This document shows, piece by piece, positions 1 to 9,569 of a stretch of DNA of 64,000 bases. The stretch's first letter is position 1; each line of letters opens with the position of its first letter. The DNA is taken from contig JAVHKY010000054.1 in assembly GCA_035079385.1 (NCBI GenBank), positions 2,271,501 through 2,335,500 on the forward strand, given 5' to 3'. The notes under the pieces were generated by a model. It was not told the DNA's origin and ran no database searches. It saw only the letters and a program-made list of their open reading frames with translations. Position numbers and translations under genes: made by a program. Source of the DNA: Aspidiotus rigidus (Eukaryota > Arthropoda > Insecta > Hemiptera > Diaspididae).

Positions 1-683
1 CCCTACATTCCAACTTATAAACACCACTCCTCTCATCAACGGATATGGGGCCCTTCAGCCTCACAAACAACCCTTTGACTGTAGTAGGGTTGTAAAACGC
101 GGGTTTGAAGCCAAACGGGCGGAGGGCCCGACCCACTTGGAGGGAGAACTTCCCCAAGAAAGGGAGACTGATCCAACGCAAACGACGATCACGGATCGAG
201 TCTCGGGGGAGGGAAGTGGTGGAATCAAGAAGGCTCCTCGTAACTCTCCTCCGAACCATCACGTCAACATCGACATTGACCCCATTCACTCTGGCTAGGT
301 GTTTTATTGTGAGTAATTCTTTCTTGAAGGCAGACTGACCTAAAGGAATACGAGTCCGTCTATGAACTAGGCTATTAAAGGCAGCCATCTTATGAGCAAC
401 AGGACAGAACGAACCTCCGTGGACTAAAACATCGGTCGTAGTATCTTCCCTGTAAATTCCAAACTCATGGATACCGTCTATTATAGAGATCGATAAATCC
501 GAAAAGTTAATGGAAATTACCCATATTTCCAAAGTAAACTTTATGGAAGAGTACCAGGAATTGAGATACATACCTCAGAAACTCACCAAGGAGCTCTGGG
601 GACCAGTCCAGGAACATAGAACGTCATCAACGTATGCCAGTAGTAGATATGATTAAGTAACGTCTGGTTTGAGGAAAAGAGGT
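1..683 (-). pseudogene. Inverted fragment of Penelope-like element RT
   Basis: Read on the minus strand, this stretch is a close copy of roughly 2,650-3,330 on the plus strand: the second half of a Penelope-like reverse transcriptase and the linker toward the GIY-YIG nuclease. The catalytic YVDDV motif is readable near 622-640 in reverse. It lacks the GIY-YIG core, which would lie beyond the left window edge. The homology stops at about 683, where a plus-strand copy of the N-terminal part of the same family begins, so the two pieces are joined head to head. Such inverted partial copies beside the main copy are common in Penelope-like insertions. The frame is interrupted and the fragment is not functional. 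Confidence 0.8.
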
Positions 684-1018
684 CAGGTTGCGATTAAAAT
701 TGGCCCTGGTTTTAATACCCAGAAAGTCTGTGCTAAAATAGTCCGCAATAACCCCCGCCCTCGCATGCGTAACAAATTGGGAGGAGGGATCCAAGGTTTA
801 AAGAGGAAGATTAGGGAGGGAGATTTAATCGTCACTAAGGCTGACAAAGGTAATGCTGTTGTGGTGATGGAGAAATTCGCTTATTCTTCTAAGGTCCACG
901 AAGTGCTCCAGCAGTGTGGTGCTATAGAGAGTGAGGATTTCAGCTTCCTGAAGCATGTTAAAGAAGTTAGGTGCGTCAACATGTGTGAGGCCATTATCAA
1001 GACTCCAGCTATGAAAAA
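684..1018 (+). pseudogene. Penelope-like element, N-terminal coding part (copy A)
   Basis: The reading frame through 684-1,018 encodes the region just upstream of the RT fingers. It includes GFNTQK, NNPRPRM, GLKRKIREGDLIVTKADKG and NAVVVMEKFAYSSK. The TKADKGNAVVV block is characteristic of Penelope-like reverse transcriptases, and copy B carries the same block at about 41,410-41,600 with 80-90% similar bases by eye. The frame runs into the nested insertion after the codons for KTPAMKN. The start is lost: homology begins at the junction with the inverted fragment, so the ATG and the first part of the N-terminal domain are missing. Confidence 0.75.
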
Positions 1019-2193
1019 CGACGGCTTCCTTAACGAAGTTAAATGAGGAACGCAGGGAACCTGTTTTAAGAGTCAAATGGGATTTGGTATTGAAAATTCA
1101 AGGAAGCCTAGACCTAGATAAAGCTAGTATAAAGAAGGCCTAGACCTACTATAAGCCTAGTATAATATAGTTTGAGAGTCTACACTTTTCTCGAATCTCG
1201 AGCTATATATGATAGCTCGAGAATTGAAATTTTTCCAAGTCCCCCTCCTACCATATATAGCTCGAGAGTCAAAATTTTTTCTAAGTCCCCCTCCCATCAT
1301 ATATAGCTCGAGAGTCGAAATTTTTCCAAGTCCCTCTCCTATCATATATGGCTCGAGAGTCGAATTTTAACAGTGAACCTGTTTTAAGGGGGGCTTTTTG
1401 AGAAATTTGTCCTGCGCCGTCCGCCGTGCGCCATTCAGCGAAAAACTTAGAAAAACGACGGCTTCCTTAACAAAGTTAAACGATGAACGCAGGGAACCTG
1501 TTTTAGGAGTCAAGTGGGATTTGGTATTGAAAATTCAAGGAAGCCTAGACCTAGATAAAGTTAGTATAAAGAAGGCCTACACCTGCAATTAGCCTAGTAT
1601 AATATAGTTTGAGAGTCTAAATTTTTCTCGAATCTCCAGCTATATATGACAGCTGGAGAGTTGAAATTGTTCCAAGTCCCCCTCCTATCATATATAGCTC
1701 GAGAGTCAACATTTTTTCTAAGTCCCCCTCCTATCATATATAGCTCGAGAGTAGAAATTTTTCCAAGTCCCTCTCCGATCATATATGGCTCGAGAGTCGA
1801 AATTTTTCCAAGTTTTTCGCTGGACGGCGGACAGCGCATGGCAAATTTCTCAAAAAGCCCCCCATAAAACAGGTTCCCTCTTAAAATTTCGACTCTCGAG
1901 CTATACATGATAGGAGAGGGACCTGGAAAAATTTCGACTATCGCGCTATATATGATAGGAGGGGGACTTGGAAAAATTTAGACTATCGCGCCATATATGA
2001 TGGGAAGGGGAAAATTTCGACTCTCGAGCTATCATATATAGCTGGAGATTCGAGAAAAATTTAGACTCTCAAACTATATTATACTAGGCTTATAGTAGGT
2101 CTAGGCCTTCTTTATACTAGCTTTATCTAGGTCTAGGCTTCATTGAATTTTCAATACCAAATCCCATTTGACTCATAAAACAGGTTGCCTGTT
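1019..2193. mobile_element. Nested foldback (inverted-repeat) element in PLE copy A
   Basis: PLE copy B reads straight through where copy A is interrupted (copy B near 41,726), which defines an insert of about 1.17 kb. An AAAAA run occurs on both sides and could be a short target duplication, but the A-run makes the boundary ambiguous. The insert is built from inverted repeats. About 1,059-1,240 is repeated in inverse orientation at about 2,030-2,180, with a further direct copy at 1,455-1,640. A second pair, 1,377-1,450 and 1,805-1,880 inverted, carries a GC-rich palindromic core. Between them lie copies of a ~60-bp unit containing CATATATAGCTCGAGAGTC followed by a pyrimidine-rich CCAAGTCCCCCTCC. 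No coding capacity. Confidence 0.75.
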
Positions 2194-3659
2194 AAAAAGC
2201 CCTCCTTGTTCCTAACCCTGCACCCCCCCTCCTTTACAGGCTGCCCAAAGTGCATAAAAACAATACCCCAATGCCACCTGTGCTTCCATTCATCTCCTCT
2301 CCCACCAACCTCTTTGCCAAATTCCTGGACCGTTGGTTCAAACATTGCATTGATTTTGAATCACCCCACTTGGTCTTGAATTTTGCCTCTTTAACTGACG
2401 TCCTGAAGGGTGTAAGTCTTCCCCCGGGAACGACCATCTGCTCGTTTGATGTTGTTGGTTTGTTCCCGAATATTCCTAAGGCTCCAACTATCCAGCGTAT
2501 AGGTGAGCTACTTGTCAAAGCCAACATTCGTCACAATGAGTTTCAAGAATTTTTCGATCTCCTGAATCTTCGGTGGTCCCCCAACTATTGTAAATTCGAA
2601 GGGAAATTTTTCGAGTTCCCTGATGAAGTAGAGATCCCCATTGAATCACCTTTAGGCTCCTTGAACCAGATGTTACTTAATCATATCTACTACTGGCACA
2701 GGTACGTTGATGACGTTCTATGCACCTGGACTGGTCCCCCAGATCTCCTTGGTGAGTTTCTGAGGTATCTCAATTTCTGGTACCCTTCCATAAAGTTTAC
2801 TTTGGAAATATGGGTATTTTCCATTAACTTTTCGGATTTATCGATCTCTATAATAGATGGAATCCATGAGTTTGGAATTTACAGGAAAGATACTACGACC
2901 GATGTTTTAGGCCACGGAGGTTCGTTCTGTCCTGTTGCTCATAAGATGGCTGCCTTTAATAGCCTAGTCCACAGACTGACTCGTATTCCTTTGAGTCAGT
3001 CTGCCTTCAAGAAAGAATTACTCACAATAAAACACCAGGCCAGAGTGAATGGGGTCAATGTCGATGTTGACGTGATGGTTTGGAGGAAAGTTACGAGGAG
3101 CATTCTTGATTCCACCACCTCCCTCTCCTGAGACACGATCCGTGATCGTTGTATGCGTCGGATCAGTCTCTCTTTCCTGGGGAAGTTCTCCCTCCAATTG
3201 GGTCGGGCCCTCCACCCGTTTGGCTCCAGACCCGCGTTTTACAACCCTACCACGGTCAAAGGGTTGTTTGTGAGGCTGAAGGGCCCCATACCCGTTGATG
3301 AGAGGAATGGTGTTTATAAATTGGAGTTTAGGGATTGTGGAGGCTTTTATATCGGTGAGACCAGCCACCAAATGAAGGTTAGAGTAGCTGAGCACCTGAA
3401 GTCTTGGAATAAAGGACACTTAGGCGTGTCAGCTTCTGCTGATCATCTAATATACAGCGACCACAGCTTCCGTGAGGGATCGGAAAAGCTCCTCCATAAG
3501 GAGAACTCCTACCATAAGCGCATCGCCCTCGAGCATATAGAGATAGTGCGTCATCTCTACACCGATGGCATTACTGTACTCTACTCGTACATTCCGGAAG
3601 ATGGCCTGATTGAACTGGTCTATGATTCACACCGCGATTTCTCGTTTGGCCAATCTTAA
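2194..3659 (+). pseudogene. Penelope-like element RT plus GIY-YIG nuclease (copy A)
   Basis: One frame carries almost the whole catalytic part. It starts with a degraded LPKVHK motif (copy B has GLPKVHK), then SFDVVGLFPNIP (RT motif A, near 2,440-2,475), SPLGSL (motif B), YVDDV (motif C, near 2,703-2,717), and then the GIY-YIG domain with GVYKLE near 3,309 and FYIGETS near 3,345. GIY-YIG is the endonuclease proposed to prime Penelope-like integration. Two defects are visible. A TGA at 3,129-3,131 interrupts the frame, where copy B has TTGGGA. Relative to copy B, 48 bp (16 codons) are missing in frame after SPLGSL, removing part of the motif B region. Both would abolish activity. The upstream N-terminal part is separated by the nested insert. 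Confidence 0.85.
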
Positions 3660-3861
3660 TACCTTGTTCTTCTCTTCCGTTCGCTTTCATTTCTGCGGTT
3701 TTGTAGTATTTACTCTCCCTTCGGAATAGGTATTCTTTCTTTCGCTTAGTATGGAAAACCGTAATTTACAAGAACGTATTCTTCTAAGTGCAGAATTCCC
3801 TTGCAATTGATACTACGCATGAGCCCTTCTTGGTATATATACAGAGGATTCGCAAAGGAGA

Positions 3862-4068
3862 ATGGCTGAAGTATTCCTATGGTGGGGGCGAGCAAACACC
3901 CTAGCAGTATTTGAAAAATACGAGTCCTATATGAAGAGATTATCTACACTCGAGATGGACGGCACAAGAACGTTCAGCTACCTCGAGAGAACAGTGGGAC
4001 AGCTCTGGGACGAGGATCAGAGGCACATCCGAGCTGGGATTGACCAACATGGAGCCGAGAACCAATAG
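3862..4068 (+). CDS. Short hypothetical ORF downstream of PLE
   Basis: A 68-codon frame starts with ATG about 25 bp after a TATATATA sequence (near 3,833-3,840). Its product begins MAEVFLWWGRANTLAVFEKY and is unusually rich in charged and aromatic residues for a random frame in AT-rich DNA. The surrounding 600 bp is more GC-rich than its flanks, which could mean it is part of a mobile element or of an exon. No family is recognised, no signal peptide or membrane segment is seen, and it lies only 200 bp past the PLE stop. It may be an unrecognised part of another element; chance is also quite possible. Confidence 0.2.
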   Translation: MAEVFLWWGRANTLAVFEKYESYMKRLSTLEMDGTRTFSYLERTVGQLWDEDQRHIRAGIDQHGAENQ

Positions 4069-5828
4069 GTAACAAGGACACCTCCACCTCCATGTAGGGT
4101 ACCTCATAAGTAGGCAAGCCAACTGGTGATACACTCCAACAGCACCAAGCAGCTCACGGTGAAAGATCGATTGAGGTTTAGAGTCAGGCCAGAACCAGCA
4201 TCGGCGACAGCGCTAATCACACCGCTAGTCCTTCCTCCAGGCCGTAGAACTTGTAATAGAATCGGCAGTAGTTCAGTTCCACGATCTCTTCCACAATTTT
4301 TGTGTATTTTAGCCCATACCATGGTATTTGTTACTTTGCAGCAGGGTGAGAAGTTCCTCCTTTAGTATGATACCTAACAAGATACCTATTTATCGTCGCT
4401 CTTGATTTCCATTTTTTCCAATCCCACTGTCAGCTCCTTCTTCTCTTTGATGCTTTGTTTAGGTACGAATTGCTAGTTTTTTTCAATAATCTGGCGGTGA
4501 TCTTTGATTGAATGCTGTTAACTTGTTCCAGAGGTCTCATCGGACGATTCGCTTTTTGAAGCTTTACTAGCTTCTTGAATTTTGATGCTACCGGGCCCAC
4601 CTACTGCCAGGCCCAGGTACATCGTTCTATAAGAACTGTTTCGTTTTCCGAGTAAGGTTCAGTACATAAAAAGAAAAAGAACTGACGTTCTATTCTTCAA
4701 AATGAGCAACAGAATGTCACATACCACTTAAGATATGAATAACGCAGAACATGTAACTACATAAATTTGCAAAGCAGAAGAAAGAGTTTTTTTCTCCATT
4801 ATGTACCTTCTTCTACCTCGAAGATCAATAACTAGATGTGACACTATCGTCGATCAAGTCTCATCGCGTCATCACGATGAGTATTTACATCTTATTAGCT
4901 ACCCTCATACATTTTGTCTTTTCGCTAATTGAATCGCTTCATCACAGTGAAAAAATGTAATCGAAACTCATTCCACCGAATTATATTTCGATCTTTTCGC
5001 CTCTTCTACGGAGGCGTTTCGATTTCAAATCGGAATTTATGCGCACGATTCTTCAATGAGCTACTTTGTAACAACTGACAACTGTCGTATAAAGTGATTA
5101 TAGTACATTTTTATATAATTTTATCAACGAACATGACTCGCTTATCCAGAAACGCCACAGCATAGGAAAACCGTGAAAATATGTTTAGCTCGCCGCCACA
5201 AGGAAATGCAGCGCGAGTACATCAAATGGCAACAGGAAAGCGTGTATAAAATGCAGGGGGGAAGAAAAAAATTAAAACGAAAAAGCTACCGCGGGCAAGC
5301 TAATAGCGAATGATCGTACGGTATTAAGAATGCATTAACGGATTTACATACATTAAAATAAAATTACCTGAATACCGAATTATTCAAACTAGACTCCATT
5401 GACATATCCTCTTAGAATATCAATAAGTTAGAAGACCTCATTCACGAATCACATTACTATACAGATTCTTAACAGGAAGATTGGAAAAAAGTACACGAAT
5501 GTTTTTCGAAAGAAGATCGATGACGATTCCGCTAATTTAGTTGATACTCGTCCTCCTCATTTATCATTAAAACCTCAATCAAGAGGCTCGCCGAAAACAA
5601 CACTGTTGAATGCATAACGAAAATCCAAGAATAAGGCACGATCCACGTTTAAATGACCTATAGTATAATAGGCCTCGGTGAGAACGTACGAAAAATTATG
5701 ACCACGATAAATTACGACGCGACATATATAAAAAGCACAGGCATATGAAATTTGAAGGAGTGTCTGTATATAATTTATTTTATTCGGAATTCGACACGTA
5801 CGAACATAGGCTTATCCGAAATCTAATA

Positions 5829-5853
5829 AAAATAAATAAATAAATAAATAAAA
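5829..5853. repeat. (AAAT)n microsatellite
   Basis: About six tandem copies of AAAT/TAAA, directly readable. Short and not obviously the tail of a retroelement. Confidence 0.8.
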
Positions 5854-6675
5854 GGTGAGGAATCTTGTGTTTGTATTTCGAGAATTCACTAACACCAACT
5901 TATTTTGCGAGAGTAAAAAATGGTTCTCAATGGACTTTCTCATCGTTCTCGAATCTCCCCTTCGTTTAATATCCTCCACTAGTAGATATTAACAGGAAGC
6001 GTCGGCATTTTTCTTCGTTTAATTCGTTTGCATTTTTATACACACTTCCTTTTTTTTTTTTTCATTTCGGAAAATAAGAAACACTACTGAATTAAGAAAA
6101 GTGAAACAAAATTAAAGTGATTTAACGCTTTTAAAATGATAGCGGAAGGCGGAAAGCGGAGTTGTTGGAATTTGAATAACCGTAAAAAGCGTTCCATAAA
6201 AAGCGAACTTAGACAAGCAGAAATTTGAACCCTATTCTCGATAATTCACATTCCATTTTCAAGTAATTATCTAGAGAATTTTTTGGAAAATTAAGCTTGT
6301 TTTTAATAGCGTTCCTAAAACAATAAAGTCTGAATTTAATTTAAAGCTCTTACCCATTGATTCTTCTTCGTCACAACGTAAGGGGCCGAAGACTAGAGAT
6401 TCGCTCCGAACCTAAAATTACAAAAATAACTCATTAAAATTAATCCTATAAAATATTCATACTCAACAATATTTCGATTTGTACGCAAGTACGTATGTGG
6501 AAGACAAGAGACTGGAAAAATAAGAACAAGGAGATAAGACACTCTTTGAAAGCTATTCTAGACTTCAAAACAATTTATCGATGTCTATTTTTGAGTTTGT
6601 TGGACTGAAGTGATTGAATTTTTTTTTTTTTTTTCCCCCATTATCTTAATGAGCACTTTATCTGCAGCGGCCATT

Positions 6676-6735
6676 ATCTCGGTGGTGTAGTTGGTTACGT
6701 GTTTGTAATAATAAAGGTTCAGCTAAGATCGGTAG
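6676..6735 (+). other. tRNA-like / SINE-head-like remnant
   Basis: The sequence TGGTGTAGTTGG at 6,683-6,694 matches every position of the RNA polymerase III A-box consensus. About 33 bp downstream is GGTTCAGCTAA, a degraded B box. The stretch cannot fold as a full tRNA by eye and the B box has lost its CC, so this is at best a decayed tRNA-derived SINE head. Confidence 0.3.
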
Positions 6736-6962
6736 TAGTATTTACAAAAAATATAAAAATAAAATGATAATCACAAAAGTAGGTACCTACTTCCAAGAAG
6801 AAAAAAGAAGAAGAAGAAAAATTTGTTTTAGTTTAAATATAGGCCTAGTTGTAGAAGTGAATAGCGCGTAGGTATATTAAAGTTGAATTTAGGTAATGTA
6901 GGACATGAAAAGAAATACTCCAAAGATAAGTCATGTCCGAAGCAGTGGGGGCATCATGGAGG

Positions 6963-7740
6963 GCAATTGTAACAAATTGATTCTCATCAGAATCCTATAA
7001 TTGATTAATTTCGCCAAATCAATTAATCTTAATTAATAATAATCTGTAATATAAATTTTTATTTAATAATATTTTAGGGTATCTAATCCTTTATTTTCTA
7101 AATTATTTATTTACATAAATTTTATAAAAAAAATTTATTCAAAAATTTCATCTTAAATAATAAAATAAAATTTATTATATTTTTATATTTTACTGATAAA
7201 TTTATGAAGCACGTTTATTAGATTGAGTTATGTGAAATAACGTTATCAAATAAAAAATTGAAAAGTAGCTTGAATTTGTTAAATTAAAATTTGAAAATTT
7301 AGATTCAAAGTATAAAACTAAAATGAATTCTTAAAATAATGGTTCGAAAAATTAATTTATTATTAAAAGCATCAATTTTATTCATTTCAATAAAGACAAT
7401 AATGATGGTGAAATAATACAATTTATTTATGGTATAAAAAGTTTAATTTAAATATAATTAAATAAAATTTGAATTAAAATATTTTTATAAATTATAATAT
7501 TATAAAAAAAAAAAAACAGAAAAAAATAATAATTCAGATATTATAAAAACATAAAAGTTGATAACTCTATTGAAAAGATTTTATACCTAATCAAAGATAA
7601 ATTTTAATATATTTGAATCATAAATTTATTCATAGAAAATAAATAAAATCATTATTACTATTGTATTGTTAAAATTGAAATAATCGAAGTTGAAATTAAA
7701 TAATATTATTATAATAAAATTTATTCAATATAAAAGGTCA
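6963..7740 (-). pseudogene. rrnS: Nuclear mitochondrial insertion (numt), rrnS fragment
   Basis: Base composition drops abruptly to more than 80% A+T between about 6,963 and 7,740. On the minus strand it contains GGATTAGATACCC (plus strand GGGTATCTAATCC near 7,078-7,090), the near-universal small-subunit mitochondrial rRNA signature. Downstream in the rRNA sense come GATTTGGCG and a degraded copy of the TCTGATGAGAATC segment that normally follows. The part beyond about 7,400 would lie past the usual rRNA 5' end and is AT-rich DNA of unassigned mitochondrial origin. A-runs and small indels indicate an old nuclear copy; it sits between ordinary nuclear DNA and a PLE relic. Confidence 0.75.
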
Positions 7741-8139
7741 TATTTTCTTCACTGTATCTCATTTTATTACAACTTGAGAAAATAGCAAAAAGGACTCAGG
7801 TCTTTCGCAAATTTTGATTGCAATCACTCTTTACACCTTGGATTCTTATGTTCCTGTCTCAAGTGGAAATAGAAACCTCATTTCTTCAACTTCCGGTTTC
7901 ACACCGATAATATAGACATTGGTAAAAAAAAACTCAGGAAAGTGTCACAATTAGATAGACACGGCTAGAGCTCAGGAGATGGGAAGGTAAGGAAAACGCT
8001 ACTTCCAGATTAAGCTACTTTGCTCACCAGAAGCTTGGATGAAACTGAACTGGACACTTTCCTATATTTGGTAGAACAGTCTTTTCATGAAAACAGGCAC
8101 AATAACCTTGAGGGAAAGAAGGAAACCATCCTTCTACTA

Positions 8140-9560
8140 ATTTCGATCCTCAGTTTTACTCACGCCTAATCGACTTGAGCGACGTTCATCTAACCGGTAA
8201 TAAGAAGCAACTTCTCACCAAACGCCTCAAACAATCTCTTCCACTGCAGTTAATAGAGAATCTGCTGGAATAATCTGGTCGCTGACTTGTCCATTTGCAT
8301 CACAAGTAGCCACAAGATCATTAACCAGTGCATTGACCTGATTAAAAACCACACGATCAAAATCAACAAGACTACTCACTAATTCTTTCTCACGAAGATA
8401 AATTTGTAATTATTCTCAGACACACCTTATAATAACGAAGTTCTTGAATTCTCCACAGGCCGTATGAAAATTTCAATTTCTTTAAATTTAATAACAAGGT
8501 ATCAATGAACCCAAACATAAACGATCTCTTTCTATCTCGAAGTCTCTTCCTATCCTAGGTGTATTTACCCAAGATCCCAAAATGCTCCATAGTGTCCTTG
8601 GGTTCCTCTTCCACTCATTATCTGGCCAAATACCAGAAGTTTGACCAATTTGAAGGCGCAAAACTTGTCAAGTAGTTCGAGTGATCTGATTGCCAAGATC
8701 TCCGAGGTGATCCCTTCTCCCAATTGGTCCCGTTCAATGTCAAAGATCTTCTTCGTGGTATACCGTTGACTTCCTACCATCGGATTGTAGGCTCGTGTCC
8801 CTAATTCATTTACTCAAAAATACTGCCTCAATCTTAATTTCTGCAAGTTCGACAACAGCATCTTTGTCCCCCGAAACGACATCGGTATACCTATGGGTTC
8901 ACCTCTGGTTCTGAATCATTTATAGATCTCTTGATTTTGCCAATCCTCATACCCAGTACATGAAATACTGGTACTCTGCCTTTGGATAGGTACTTCCTCC
9001 CAACTATATGAGTTCGTCAATAGTCTCAACTCGCAGTACCCTTAATTCCATTGAATTTACTATCCAAGTAGGTGAGACTAACATCAACTTCTTTGATCTT
9101 TCCATATCTATACTCAAAGATCGTCATGAGTTTAGAGTATACCGTAAGCTTACAGGTCATAGTTCTCCTTTTTTTCCTCCCGCTCACAAGGAGGCAGCTG
9201 GCTTACAATAATATAATTAATCGTGTCACCTCCTGCTTTCAAGAAATGGCTAGAAGTCATCAATCAACTAGCTGTAGTCAACGGTATCAATCTAGATCAA
9301 TTAGAGAAGATCGTCTGCAAGTGATTCATCGCTCTAGCTTACCTATCTTGTAGAAGACGGTGGTGCGACAATGAAATCACAAGATCTCGGCTAGCTTTTT
9401 ATATTCTCAATAACCTTTTCAGAACGACCTTCGTAGCTCAAAAGATCCATTCCCCGACACGAAAAGAGCAGAGTCTAAACTCTAAAGAATCAAGGGCGCG
9501 AAACGCAAAGCTGTGCCTACATCGGTGAGACAGGGCGACAGCAAGAGAAGTATTAATTTA
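8140..9560 (+). pseudogene. Ancient, divergent Penelope-like element relic
   Basis: Pieces of a second Penelope-like lineage can be traced through several frames in order. They are an N-terminal DLSDVHLTGNKKQLLTKRLK segment (near 8,175; weak), YLPKIPK and THYLAKY (near 8,565-8,635, matching the GLPKIHK and SPTYHLAKF region), QLVPFNVKDLLRGIP (motif A region near 8,718-8,765), NINFFDLSISI and HEFRVYRKLTG (near 9,080-9,155), and finally AYIGETGRQ from a GIY-YIG domain (near 9,513-9,540). The order and spacing match the PLE at 2,194-3,659, but identity is far lower, and frameshifts, stops and deletions are many. The YVDD motif is not recognisable. It belongs to a different, older subfamily than copies A and B. 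Confidence 0.65.
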
Positions 9561-9569
9561 AAAAATTTG

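Larger units (their letters stand above)
684..3659 (+). mobile_element. Penelope-like retroelement, copy A, with nested insertion
   Basis: A Penelope-like element, i.e. a retroelement with a telomerase-related reverse transcriptase fused to a GIY-YIG endonuclease. Comparison with copy B at 41,080-43,074 shows that the coding region of copy A is split by an inserted repeat (1,019-2,193). Otherwise it runs from the N-terminal TKADKGNAVVV region through RT to GIY-YIG at nearly constant similarity. The 3' end of the element beyond the last codon (3,659) could not be fixed; similarity to copy B stops earlier because copy B is truncated. Confidence 0.85.
3660..6660. other. Intergenic stretch without recognised genes
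   Basis: About 3 kb of AT-rich DNA follows the PLE. The first 700 bp is more GC-rich and contains a short open frame (entered separately); the rest has stops in every frame and no motif I recognise. It holds an (AAAT)n run near 5,830 and homopolymer runs. The 3' untranslated end of the PLE must lie somewhere in the first few hundred bases but has no visible boundary. Confidence 0.5.
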
